From Acuticoccus sediminis (GTDB taxonomy: Bacteria; Pseudomonadota; Alphaproteobacteria; Rhizobiales; Amorphaceae): 64,000 nt of DNA. This document shows positions 33,499 to 41,480 of this stretch, one piece after another. The first letter of the stretch is position 1, and each line of letters begins with the position of its first letter. The position numbers and the translations under genes were made by a program. The stretch lies in NCBI RefSeq assembly GCF_003258595.1, contig NZ_QHHQ01000002.1, positions 1 to 64,000 on the forward strand, written 5' to 3'. Below the pieces are notes generated by a model. The model made no database searches and was not told the DNA's origin. It was given only the letters and a program-made list of their open reading frames with translations.

Positions 33499-33834
33499 AT
33501 GCCCCAGATCGGTCAGTTCACCCGCACGCCAACCGGCTATGCCGGACGTATCCGCTCGCTCTCGTTCGACTGCGAACTCACCTTCGTCACCGCCGATAAT
33601 GCCGACAGCGAGAATGCGCCCGCCTATCGGGTTCATCTCGGCGACGAGACCGGCCCCGAGGTCGGTGCCGGCTGGAAACATACCGGCGAACGGGCCGGCA
33701 CCTATATCTCCGTCGTCCTCGACGACCCTGCCTTTCCGTTTCCGGTCCGCGCCCGACTGTTCCAGTCGGACGAGGATGGACGCGACTGGGGCTTGCACTG
33801 GACTCGCCCGAAGAAACGCGACGAGCAGGACTGA
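33499..33834 (+). CDS. DUF736 protein, copy 2
   Basis: This 111-residue protein begins MPQIGQFTRTPTGYAGRI and has ADSENAPAYRVHLGD, VGAGWKHTG and VVLDDPAFPFP. It is clearly related to, but divergent from, the copy at 27265. It sits between traF and the lytic transglycosylase gene in the transfer operon, which links the family to conjugation. AGAGGAG lies nine bases before the ATG. Confidence 0.9.
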   Translation: MPQIGQFTRTPTGYAGRIRSLSFDCELTFVTADNADSENAPAYRVHLGDETGPEVGAGWKHTGERAGTYISVVLDDPAFPFPVRARLFQSDEDGRDWGLHWTRPKKRDEQD

Positions 33835-33837
33835 TCC

Positions 33838-34605
33838 ATGCCCGTCGCCCACTTCCCTTCTGCACTGCGGCGGTGCGGCCATCGCGGCCGCATTGCCCTC
33901 CTTCTCCTTTCCGGCCTGTCTCTCGGCCTGATCGAGAGCGGCGGCGTATATGCTCAGCCGGTGCCCACCATGCAGCAGGAGGCCGATCATCCCTTTGACG
34001 CACCTGTTGCGGAGGCGGCGCAACGCTTCGGCATTCCCGAACGCTGGATCGTCGCCGTCATGCGCGCCGAGAGCGCGGGTAATACGCACGCCATCTCACA
34101 CGCTGGTGCGCAGGGGTTGATGCAGGTCATGCCGGCGACCTGGGATCACCTGCGCGCTCGATATCGCCTCGGATCCGATCCCTTCGATCCGCGCGACAAC
34201 ATCCTTGCGGGCGCGGCATATCTGCGCGAAATGTACGACCGCTATGGCACAATCCCGGCGATGCTGGCGGCCTACAATGCGGGACCTGATCGCTATGACG
34301 AACACCTTGCCACAGGTCGGCCGCTGCCCGCCGAAACCCGCGCGTATGTCAATCAGCTTGCGCCAGCGCTGGGTGTCGCAACGCAGTCGGTGAACGCCCC
34401 GGCCGGACCGCCGCCGCCACCGGACTGGCGCGAAGCACCGCTGTTCGTTCCGCGCTCGAACGACCGTCGTATGGCCGCAGACCGCACTACCGAGAAGCCA
34501 TCGGCGCGCAACTCCGCTTCCGTGCCGGTGCAACATCACGCCGAGGACTCTTCCGATCCGAAGACGATGTTCGTCGTACAGAACGCGCCGAGGGACGCCC
34601 CATGA
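33838..34605 (+). CDS. Lytic transglycosylase of the transfer system
   Basis: This 255-residue protein starts 4 bp after DUF736. It has an Arg-containing signal sequence (about 1-40, ending VYAQ) and an SLT domain: AVMRAESAGN with catalytic Glu77, GAQGLMQVMPATW and LAAYNAGP. It cuts peptidoglycan in the periplasm so that the mating apparatus can be assembled (VirB1-like role). A Pro-rich, disordered tail of about 75 residues follows the domain. Confidence 0.9.
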   Translation: MPVAHFPSALRRCGHRGRIALLLLSGLSLGLIESGGVYAQPVPTMQQEADHPFDAPVAEAAQRFGIPERWIVAVMRAESAGNTHAISHAGAQGLMQVMPATWDHLRARYRLGSDPFDPRDNILAGAAYLREMYDRYGTIPAMLAAYNAGPDRYDEHLATGRPLPAETRAYVNQLAPALGVATQSVNAPAGPPPPPDWREAPLFVPRSNDRRMAADRTTEKPSARNSASVPVQHHAEDSSDPKTMFVVQNAPRDAP

Positions 34606-34848
34606 CGTGTACCAGCTCATTTTGCATGATAGCGGGCTCTGGCGTGTCATGGCGGGCGAGTGTGGGAGCGGCAGCCGCCACAACCGACCGATGGCAGGAT
34701 AAAAGGGCGCACATTGCGCGCCGGTCGGTCGGTTGTTTTTGTAGGTTTTTCTGGCGCGTTTCGCACATTGCCCATCTCCGCCGCAATGTGCGCCCAGCGT
34801 TCAACATTCTAGATTTGTTGGGTTTTCCGCACATTGCGGAGCGATGCC
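34606..34848 (+). other. Candidate origin of transfer (oriT) region
   Basis: This gene-free stretch just before the relaxase gene is rich in repeats. CGCACATTG-type elements occur at 34707-34719, 34761-34773 and 34827-34839, with an inverted copy at 34781-34793. A perfect 10-bp inverted repeat, CAACCGACCG at 34681-34690 and its complement at 34726-34735, encloses the first copy and is followed by five T. Relaxase genes often sit next to their oriT, so nic may be here. The hairpin could also be a terminator. Confidence 0.5.
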
Positions 34849-36588
34849 ATGGTCGATGACCGCGAGTTCCGCATCCGACCTGGCCGCATCCGCTCGACGC
34901 GAGCCCAGGCGGCGCGGCCCTTCATCGCCCAGGCGCTGGCGGCCGCGAAGAAGGCGGGCGGCGGTGTCTCGCGATCCGGGCGCGTCACGTCCGGCAGCCG
35001 CTCGCGCTTCGGCCATGGCCAGCGCGCCAGCATCCAGGCCAATCGCCACATCACGGCGCGCTCGCGCGGCGCTCTCGTCAAGGCGCGCGTCGTGCGGCAC
35101 TCCGCCCGCGCCGCGCCGCTCGGCACGCATCTCGATTATCTGCGCCGCGATGGCGTCACCCGGGACGGAGAGAAGGCGCGGCTGTTTGGGCCGGGAGAGG
35201 ACGAGGCGGATGGCCGCGCCTTCGCCGAGCGCTGCGAGGACGACCGGCATCATTTCCGCTTCATCGTCTCGCCCGACGATGCGCTGGAAATGTCCGACCT
35301 GCGATCCTTCACCAGTGATCTGGTTGGACAGATGGAGAAGGATCTCGGCACCGAGCTCGACTGGGTGGCCGTCGATCACTGGAACACCGAACACCCGCAT
35401 GTCCATCTAATCGTGCGCGGCTTGCGCGACGATGGCGAAGACCTCGTGATTTCGCGGGACTACATCAAGGAAGGGATGCGCGACCGGGCGCGCGATCTCA
35501 TCACCCAGGAGCTTGGCCTTCGCACCGACCTCGATATCCGCCGGACACTCGAAAGCCAGATCGAAACTGAGCGCTGGACGCAACTAGACCGCCAACTCGT
35601 GCGCGATGGCCGGCGCAGCGGCGTTATCGACCTTGCTCCACAGGCGGGCGAGCGGCCGGACGAGTTCCATGCTCCGAAGGTCGGGCGCCTGCGCAAGTTG
35701 GAGACGCTTGGCCTGGCCGAGCAGGTCGGCCCCGGTCAGTGGGTGATCGGCGACAAGGCCGAGGCGACGCTGCGAGAGCTCGGCGAGCGCCGCGACATCA
35801 TCAAGCGCATGCACCGCGCGCTGACCGAGCGCGGCATCGAGCGCGGATCGGCGGACTATGTGCTGGTGGCCGAAAGCCTCGACGCGCCCATCGTCGGCCG
35901 CCTGGTCGAGCGTGGGCTCGATGACGAGATGAAAGGCACCGCCTACGCCGTGGTCGACGGCGTCGATGGACGGAGTCACCACATCAAGCTCGCCGATCTC
36001 AACGCCGCCGGCGACAGCGCGCCGGGCTCCATCGTCGAGCTGCGTGCCTATGACGATTCCCGCGGCCAGCGCCGCGTGGCGCTCGCGGTACGCTCGGATC
36101 TCGATATCGAACGGCAGGTGACCGCGTCAGGCGCGACCTGGCTCGACCGGCATAACATCGCGCGCGAGCCTGCCGCACTCTCCGAAAACGGGTTCGGCGC
36201 GGAGGTTCGCGGCGCCCTCGACAGGCGGGTCGATCACCTCATCGGGGAAGGCTTCGCCGAGCGGCAGGGCCGTCGGATCGTCTTCAGCCGCAACCTCATC
36301 GACACGCTTCGCAGGCGCGAGGTTGAGGAACTGGGAGAGAAAATGGCGGCTCAGTCCGGGCAGTCCTTCCAGCGCGCAGCCACCGGCGAACATGTCGCCG
36401 GCACGTATCGCCAGCGCCTGTCGCTCGCCTCCGGACGCTTCGCGATGATTGATGACGGCCTCGGCTTCCAGCTCGTGCCCTGGACGCCCTCGATGGAGAA
36501 GCATCTCGGCCGCCACATCTCGGGAGTCGCGCGCGGCGACGGTGGCATCGATTGGAGCTTTGGCCGCAAGCGGGGGCTGGGCAGGTGA
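34849..36588 (+). CDS. rlxS: Relaxase (RlxS-like, DUF3363 type)
   Basis: This protein of about 579 residues starts at ATG 34849 with CGGAG eight bases upstream; an upstream TTG is less likely. The N-terminal relaxase domain (about 75-230) has LGTHLDYLRRDGV, with a candidate nicking Tyr98, and the metal-binding HWNTEHPHVHLIVRG (177-191). The C-terminal half matches DUF3363, with TWLDRHNIA and LVPWTPSMEKHLG. Relaxases of this type (RlxS of ICEMlSym) nick oriT and pilot the strand into the recipient. The TraG coupling protein is the next gene. Confidence 0.9.
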   Translation: MVDDREFRIRPGRIRSTRAQAARPFIAQALAAAKKAGGGVSRSGRVTSGSRSRFGHGQRASIQANRHITARSRGALVKARVVRHSARAAPLGTHLDYLRRDGVTRDGEKARLFGPGEDEADGRAFAERCEDDRHHFRFIVSPDDALEMSDLRSFTSDLVGQMEKDLGTELDWVAVDHWNTEHPHVHLIVRGLRDDGEDLVISRDYIKEGMRDRARDLITQELGLRTDLDIRRTLESQIETERWTQLDRQLVRDGRRSGVIDLAPQAGERPDEFHAPKVGRLRKLETLGLAEQVGPGQWVIGDKAEATLRELGERRDIIKRMHRALTERGIERGSADYVLVAESLDAPIVGRLVERGLDDEMKGTAYAVVDGVDGRSHHIKLADLNAAGDSAPGSIVELRAYDDSRGQRRVALAVRSDLDIERQVTASGATWLDRHNIAREPAALSENGFGAEVRGALDRRVDHLIGEGFAERQGRRIVFSRNLIDTLRRREVEELGEKMAAQSGQSFQRAATGEHVAGTYRQRLSLASGRFAMIDDGLGFQLVPWTPSMEKHLGRHISGVARGDGGIDWSFGRKRGLGR

Positions 36589-36823
36589 GCACGGGGTCAG
36601 TGAAGGCTTGCTGTGTCCGGTATCGCCGACATCCCGCCAATAGGCGGCAATCCTGCGAACGGGCGTGCGCGACGCACTGCGCCCATGGATGCAGTGCCGT
36701 TCCCTTCGACCCGATGCGCCGTTGTTTATCCGCGAGCCGCCATTCCTGCGACCTGAGAGGGAACCGGCTTGTCTGTTTCGTTCGCGCTCCTCAGCCTACC
36801 CGTATTTGCGTGGATCATGAGCT

Positions 36824-38812
36824 ATGTCGGGTACGAAAATCCTTTGGGGCCAAATCCTCATCATCTTCACGATCGTCCTCACCACAACGTGGGCGGCGAC
36901 GGAGTGGACGGCCTGGCGTCTGGGCTTTCAGGCCCAGCTCGGCGCGCCCTGGTTCGAGATATCAGGCTGGCCGATCTACCATCCGCCGGCCTTCTTCTGG
37001 TGGTGGTATTTCTACGACGCCTATGCCCCGCCGATCTTCATCGAGGGCGCCATCATCGCTGCCTCCGGCGGATTCCTCGCCATCGCGGTGGCGATCCTCA
37101 TGTCCGTCTGGCGCGCGCGTGAGGCGCCGAATGTCGACACCTATGGATCGGCGCGCTGGGCGAAACCGGAGGAGGTCAAGGTTGCCGGCTTGCTCGGACC
37201 CGATGGCGTGGTCCTCGGCAAGCTGAGGGAAGATTATCTGCGCCATGAGGGACCGGAGCATGTCCTGTGTTTCGCGCCGACGCGTTCGGGCAAGGGCGTC
37301 GGCCTGGTTATCCCTTCGCTGCTGACCTGGCCGGGTTCGGCAATCGTTCACGATATCAAGGGGGAGAACTGGCAGCTCACGGCAGGCTTTCGCGCCCGGC
37401 ATGGCCGCGTGCTGCTGTTCGATCCGACCAACCCGAAATCGTCGGCCTACAATCCACTGCTCGAGGTTCGACGCGGCGAGTGGGAGGTGCGCGACGTCCA
37501 GAACATCGCCGACATCCTCGTCGACCCCGAGGGCTCGCTGGAAAAGCGTAATCACTGGGAGAAAACCAGCCACGCGCTCCTGGTCGGCGCCATCCTCCAT
37601 GTCCTCTACGCCGAGACAGATAAGACGCTCGCCGGCGTTGCCGCTTTCCTGTCCGATCCGAAGCGCCCGATCGAATCCACGCTCGCCGCCATGATGAAGA
37701 CGACGCATCTCGGCGAAGCAGGCCCGCACCCTGTCGTCGCCAGCGCGGCGCGCGAACTACTGAACAAGTCGGACAACGAACGCTCCGGCGTCCTCTCCAC
37801 CGCCATGTCGTTCCTCGGCCTCTACCGCGATCCCGTCGTCGCCAAGGTCACGCGGAGGTGCGACTGGCGCATCACCGATATGGTCGGCGGCAAGCGTCCA
37901 GCGACGCTCTATCTCGTCGTGCCGCCGTCCGACATCAATCGCACCAAGCCGCTCATCCGCCTCATCCTCAATCAGATCGGCCGGCGGCTCACCGAGGACC
38001 TGCAGGCCAGGACAGCGCGGCACAAATTGTTGCTAATGCTGGACGAGTTCCCCGCGCTCGGGCGTCTCGACTTCTTCGAGAGCGCGCTCGCCTTTATGGC
38101 CGGCTACGGTCTCAAGAGTTTCCTGATCGCCCAGTCGCTGAACCAGATTGAAAGGGCTTACGGGCCGAACAATTCGATCCTCGACAACTGCCATGTCCGA
38201 GTGAGTTTCGCGACAAATGACGAACGCACCGCCAAGCGCGTCTCGGACGCCCTCGGCACGGCAACCGAAATGCGCGCGATGAAGAACTATGCCGGCCACC
38301 GGCTTTCGCCCTGGCTTGGTCACCTGATGGTATCGCGGCAGGAAACGGCACGGCCGCTGCTGACGCCTGGCGAAGTCATGCAGCTTCCACCCGCCGACGA
38401 AATCGTCATGGTCGCCGGCACCTCGCCGATCCGCGCGAAGAAGGTCCGCTATTACGAGGACCGGCGCTTCCAGGATCGCATTCTGCCCCCACCGTCTAAG
38501 GCAGAGCCCGTCGAGACCGGGGATGACGAATGGACAGCGCTGCCATTGCCGCCGAAGCCGACGCTAGAGGCCGCCATCTTGGGCAGCGCTGACGACGAGG
38601 AGGACGACACCACCGGTTCCGAACGGCGGCACCAGCCGGAGCTTCGCCGCACCCGATCCGTCGAGAAAAAGGAGCCGCTCGAGAACGAATTCGAGATCGA
38701 TCCCGTCGATGTCGATCAGGAAGAAACTGCTCGCAACAGCCGGATGACCCGCACGATGCAACGCGTCGCACGGCAAGTCTCACTCGACTCCAAGGACGGG
38801 ATGGAACTCTAG
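36824..38812 (+). CDS. traG: TraG/VirD4 coupling protein
   Basis: This 662-residue protein has two N-terminal membrane segments (about 9-28 and 70-95) and a cytoplasmic ATPase. Walker A is APTRSGKGVG (151-160), followed by HDIKGENW and Walker B LLMLDEFPALGRL (near 402-414). The C-terminal 100 residues are acidic and disordered. It brings the relaxase-DNA complex to the Trb channel. The 235-bp gap before it has no supported gene. The ATG at 36824 has no clear Shine-Dalgarno; an ATG at 36817 in another frame is close by. Confidence 0.92.
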   Translation: MSGTKILWGQILIIFTIVLTTTWAATEWTAWRLGFQAQLGAPWFEISGWPIYHPPAFFWWWYFYDAYAPPIFIEGAIIAASGGFLAIAVAILMSVWRAREAPNVDTYGSARWAKPEEVKVAGLLGPDGVVLGKLREDYLRHEGPEHVLCFAPTRSGKGVGLVIPSLLTWPGSAIVHDIKGENWQLTAGFRARHGRVLLFDPTNPKSSAYNPLLEVRRGEWEVRDVQNIADILVDPEGSLEKRNHWEKTSHALLVGAILHVLYAETDKTLAGVAAFLSDPKRPIESTLAAMMKTTHLGEAGPHPVVASAARELLNKSDNERSGVLSTAMSFLGLYRDPVVAKVTRRCDWRITDMVGGKRPATLYLVVPPSDINRTKPLIRLILNQIGRRLTEDLQARTARHKLLLMLDEFPALGRLDFFESALAFMAGYGLKSFLIAQSLNQIERAYGPNNSILDNCHVRVSFATNDERTAKRVSDALGTATEMRAMKNYAGHRLSPWLGHLMVSRQETARPLLTPGEVMQLPPADEIVMVAGTSPIRAKKVRYYEDRRFQDRILPPPSKAEPVETGDDEWTALPLPPKPTLEAAILGSADDEEDDTTGSERRHQPELRRTRSVEKKEPLENEFEIDPVDVDQEETARNSRMTRTMQRVARQVSLDSKDGMEL

Positions 38813-38815
38813 CCA

Positions 38816-39247
38816 ATGCCTGGCCGCAGGAAGAAGACACAGATCTCCGTCTATCTCGACCCGGACATCATGGCGATGCTGGCAGACTATGCGGCGCGCC
38901 GAGAGCAAACGCAGTCGATGATCGCGGAGGCGGCGATCGCCTCCTTCCTGTCACCCGACGACGCCGAAAGACGTGAGGCCGTCGTCGCAAAGCGGCTGGA
39001 TCAACTCGACCGCCGCTTGTCTCGCCTTGAGCGGGACGTTGGAATCTCCGTCGAGACGCTGGCCATCTTCATTCGCTTCTGGCTGGCGACAACGCCGGCC
39101 CTGCCGGAACCGGCCGCCCAGGCCGCACGCGCCAAGGCTGGGGAACGCTATGAGGCGTTCATCACTGCGCTTGGCCGCCGTCTCGCCAAGGGACCGAAAC
39201 TCCGGCAGGAGATTTCCGAGGATGTCGGCGCCCCAGGCGATGAATAG
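38816..39247 (+). CDS. CopG-like protein downstream of traG
   Basis: This 143-residue protein starts 4 bp after traG. The N-terminus KKTQISVYLDPDIMAMLADY is a ribbon-helix-helix. The middle is a coiled coil (EAVVAKRLDQLDRRLSRLER), and a hydrophobic helix IFIRFWLATT follows. Such CopG-type proteins regularly sit between traG and trbB and may regulate the transfer operon or bind DNA near oriT. The C-terminus is charged. Confidence 0.8.
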   Translation: MPGRRKKTQISVYLDPDIMAMLADYAARREQTQSMIAEAAIASFLSPDDAERREAVVAKRLDQLDRRLSRLERDVGISVETLAIFIRFWLATTPALPEPAAQAARAKAGERYEAFITALGRRLAKGPKLRQEISEDVGAPGDE

Positions 39248-39334
39248 GGCGGGCGCGCCTGCTGGGCATCCTCGACTAACATCGCCACTGCCTCGCCAGC
39301 AGTCGGAACTGACACCGCTTCCATCGGCCCATGG

Positions 39335-39657
39335 CTATTTCAGCGGCCACACCTGGACCACGCCTGCTCGACAGCCACGGAGCACGCGAGGCTTTTGGAC
39401 AGCCTCTTCCAGCTCGCGGGCTTCGATCACGGCGAATCAGGCAATCAGCAAGCCGGACGTGATGAAGGGGCTGTCCCGCGTTTCCAAACCCGCGGCATGC
39501 GGATTGCGCACCCGCATCGGGGTGCCGGCGACCCCATCAGCATCAGAGCACCTTCCGAAACAAGCTTTGCATCCTGTGCGTGAGCTGCATCTCTGACGGC
39601 CTGCGTCCGGTCATAGCCGGCCTGATCGCCATATCCGATCGTGATGAATTTCGGCAT
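39335..39657 (-). pseudogene. Broken YciI-family gene
   Basis: From ATG 39657, with AGGGAG upstream, the frame encodes MPKFITIGYGDQAGYDRTQ, the start of YciI-like (YCII) proteins. The frame is lost near 39520. The expected ending continues in another frame with GLLIA, an in-frame TGA where Gly is expected, then FAVIEARELEEAV and VVQVWPLK down to 39335. So there is at least one frameshift and one nonsense change. It interrupts the otherwise rightward traG-trbB segment. Confidence 0.75.
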
Positions 39658-39794
39658 GATGCAACTCCCTTTCTCATTTTGGGAGGATGGTGCTTGCCTT
39701 GGTATACTCGCCGCCATTTTCCTGTGTTTGCACGCTATGCTACTACGACGTTAAATACTTGTTGAATCAGCTCTAAATCAGGCTCTTTTAATCG

Positions 39795-39843
39795 TCCCCG
39801 CATGGGGATCATCTGAATTGTCCCCGCAGAAGCTCGGGGATCA
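39795..39843 (+). promoter_or_regulatory. Two inverted-repeat units before trbB
   Basis: TCCCCGCA and GGGGATCA occur as a pair at 39795-39811 and again at 39821-39843, so the arrangement is both a direct and an inverted repeat. The second unit ends directly before ATG 39845. The units could be operators for the trb operon, or attenuating hairpins that hide the start. Confidence 0.55.
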
Positions 39844-39844
39844 A

Positions 39845-40870
39845 ATGGCAAGTTCGTCTCACACATCGGAAGGGATGGCTCGCGGCGCGCGGATGCTGCG
39901 CACCGCGCTCGGTCCCGCCATCGCGGCGTTCCTGGAAGACCCCGGCATCGTCGAAGTGATGCTGAACCCCGACGGACGGCTTTGGATCGACCGCCTATCC
40001 GAGGGCCTGTCCGATACGGGCGAATGCCTGTCGTCAGAGGACGGCGAGCGCATCATCCGGCTGGTCGCCCACCATGTCGGCGCGGAGGTCCATACCGGAA
40101 GCCCGCGTGTCTCAGCCGAATTGCCCGGAACGGGGGAGCGGTTCGAGGGGCTTCTGCCACCGGTCGTGGCGGCGCCGGCCTTCGCCATCCGCAAGCCCGC
40201 TGTCGCCTTGTTCACCCTCAGCGATTATGTCGCCGCCAGCATCATGACGGCCGAGCAAGCAATCACCTTACGGGCCGGCGTCGCGAACCGCGCAAATATC
40301 CTTGTCGCCGGCGGCACCTCGACCGGCAAGACCACGCTCACCAATGCGCTACTGGCCGAGGTCGCGAAAACCTCTGACCGCGTCGTCATCATCGAGGACA
40401 CGCGCGAGCTGCAATGCGCTGCGCCCAACCTCGTCGCCATGCGGACCAAGGACGGCGTCGCCTCGCTCTCCGATCTCGTCCGCTCGTCCCTGCGCCTGCG
40501 CCCCGATCGCATTCCCATCGGCGAGGTACGCGGCAGCGAGGCGCTGGATCTCCTGAAAGCTTGGGGCACTGGGCATCCGGGCGGCGTCGGGACAATCCAT
40601 GCGGGCTCGGCGATCGGCGCGCTGCGCCGTCTCGAACAGCTCATCCAGGAAGCCGTCGTCACCGTCCCGCGCGCTTTGATCGCGGAGACCATCGATCTCG
40701 TGGCGGTGCTGTCGGGACGCGGTTCCGCCCGTCGTCTTTCCGAGCTCGCCCGCATCGAAGGCCTCGGCCCCGATGGCGACTACCGCGTCGTGGCCGCTGT
40801 CGAGGCTCTCGACACAGCCCTTTCCAACCCAGCCGCAAAGGAACGCTCCCATGAACCAGACCCTGCATAA
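39845..40870 (+). CDS. trbB: TrbB secretion ATPase
   Basis: This protein of about 341 residues starts at ATG 39845; a TTG at 39818 would add nine codons but lies within the repeat. It is a VirB11-type hexameric ATPase. Walker A is [10 protein letters not shown] (about 159-168), with the Asp box [11 protein letters not shown] and the His box [10 protein letters not shown]. It powers assembly of the transfer channel from the cytoplasmic face. The next gene, trbC, overlaps its 3' end by 20 bp. Confidence 0.95.
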   Translation: MASSSHTSEGMARGARMLRTALGPAIAAFLEDPGIVEVMLNPDGRLWIDRLSEGLSDTGECLSSEDGERIIRLVAHHVGAEVHTGSPRVSAELPGTGERFEGLLPPVVAAPAFAIRKPAVALFTLSDYVAASIMTAEQAITLRAGVANRANILVAGGTSTGKTTLTNALLAEVAKTSDRVVIIEDTRELQCAAPNLVAMRTKDGVASLSDLVRSSLRLRPDRIPIGEVRGSEALDLLKAWGTGHPGGVGTIHAGSAIGALRRLEQLIQEAVVTVPRALIAETIDLVAVLSGRGSARRLSELARIEGLGPDGDYRVVAAVEALDTALSNPAAKERSHEPDPA

Positions 40871-41183
40871 CGCCGGTCAGAGACTGACGACCGTAACGTC
40901 GGTTGCGGTCATTACCTTGATGATGGCGTCTGCCGCCCATGCCTCCGGTTCCTCCATGCCCTGGGAGGCACCGCTTCAGTCGATCCTCGAATCCATCGAG
41001 GGTCCGGTCGCCAAAATCCTTGCCGTCATCATCATTATCATCACCGGCCTGACACTGGCCTTCGGCGACACGTCGGGCGGGTTCCGGCGCCTGATCCAGA
41101 TCGTCTTCGGCCTGTCGATCGCCTTCGCCGCGAGCTCCTTCTTCCTGTCCTTCTTCTCTTTCGGCGGCGGGGCGCTGGTCTGA
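40851..41183 (+). CDS. trbC: TrbC pilin
   Basis: This 110-residue protein is a VirB2-type prepilin. A signal sequence ends near AHASGS (about 34), then two hydrophobic helices follow, one around ILAVIIIIITGLTLAF and one around FGLSIAFAASSFFLSFF. In RP4 the mature pilin is cyclised by TraF, which is encoded here at 32905. It overlaps trbB and its stop overlaps the trbD start. Confidence 0.93.
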   Translation: MNQTLHNAGQRLTTVTSVAVITLMMASAAHASGSSMPWEAPLQSILESIEGPVAKILAVIIIIITGLTLAFGDTSGGFRRLIQIVFGLSIAFAASSFFLSFFSFGGGALV

Positions 41184-41464
41184 TGGCGGGTGCGGATGAC
41201 CAGGGCGGAGAACTGCTCGGCTTTTCCGTGCCCGTTCACCGGGCACTGACCGAGCCGATCCTGTTGGGCGGCGCGCCCCGCGCCATCGCCATCATGAACG
41301 GCACGCTCGCTGGTGCGGTCGGCCTCGGATTGCGGCTTTGGCTGGTTGGCATCGCGATCTGGGCGATCGGTCATTTCGCAGCTGTCTGGGCCGCCAAGCG
41401 CGATCCCCTCTTTGTCGAGGTCGGCCGCCGCCATCTGCGCATTCCCGCGCATCTGACCGTCTGA
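41183..41464 (+). CDS. trbD: TrbD (VirB3-like)
   Basis: This 93-residue protein has GFSVPVHRALTEPILLGGAP followed by two close membrane helices (about 38-70) and a short cytoplasmic tail, the usual TrbD layout. It is an inner-membrane part of the mating-pair complex and works with TrbE. The start shares a base with the trbC stop (TGATG). Length is normal. Confidence 0.93.
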   Translation: MAGADDQGGELLGFSVPVHRALTEPILLGGAPRAIAIMNGTLAGAVGLGLRLWLVGIAIWAIGHFAAVWAAKRDPLFVEVGRRHLRIPAHLTV

Positions 41465-41480
41465 AGCGGAGCGCGCGCCG

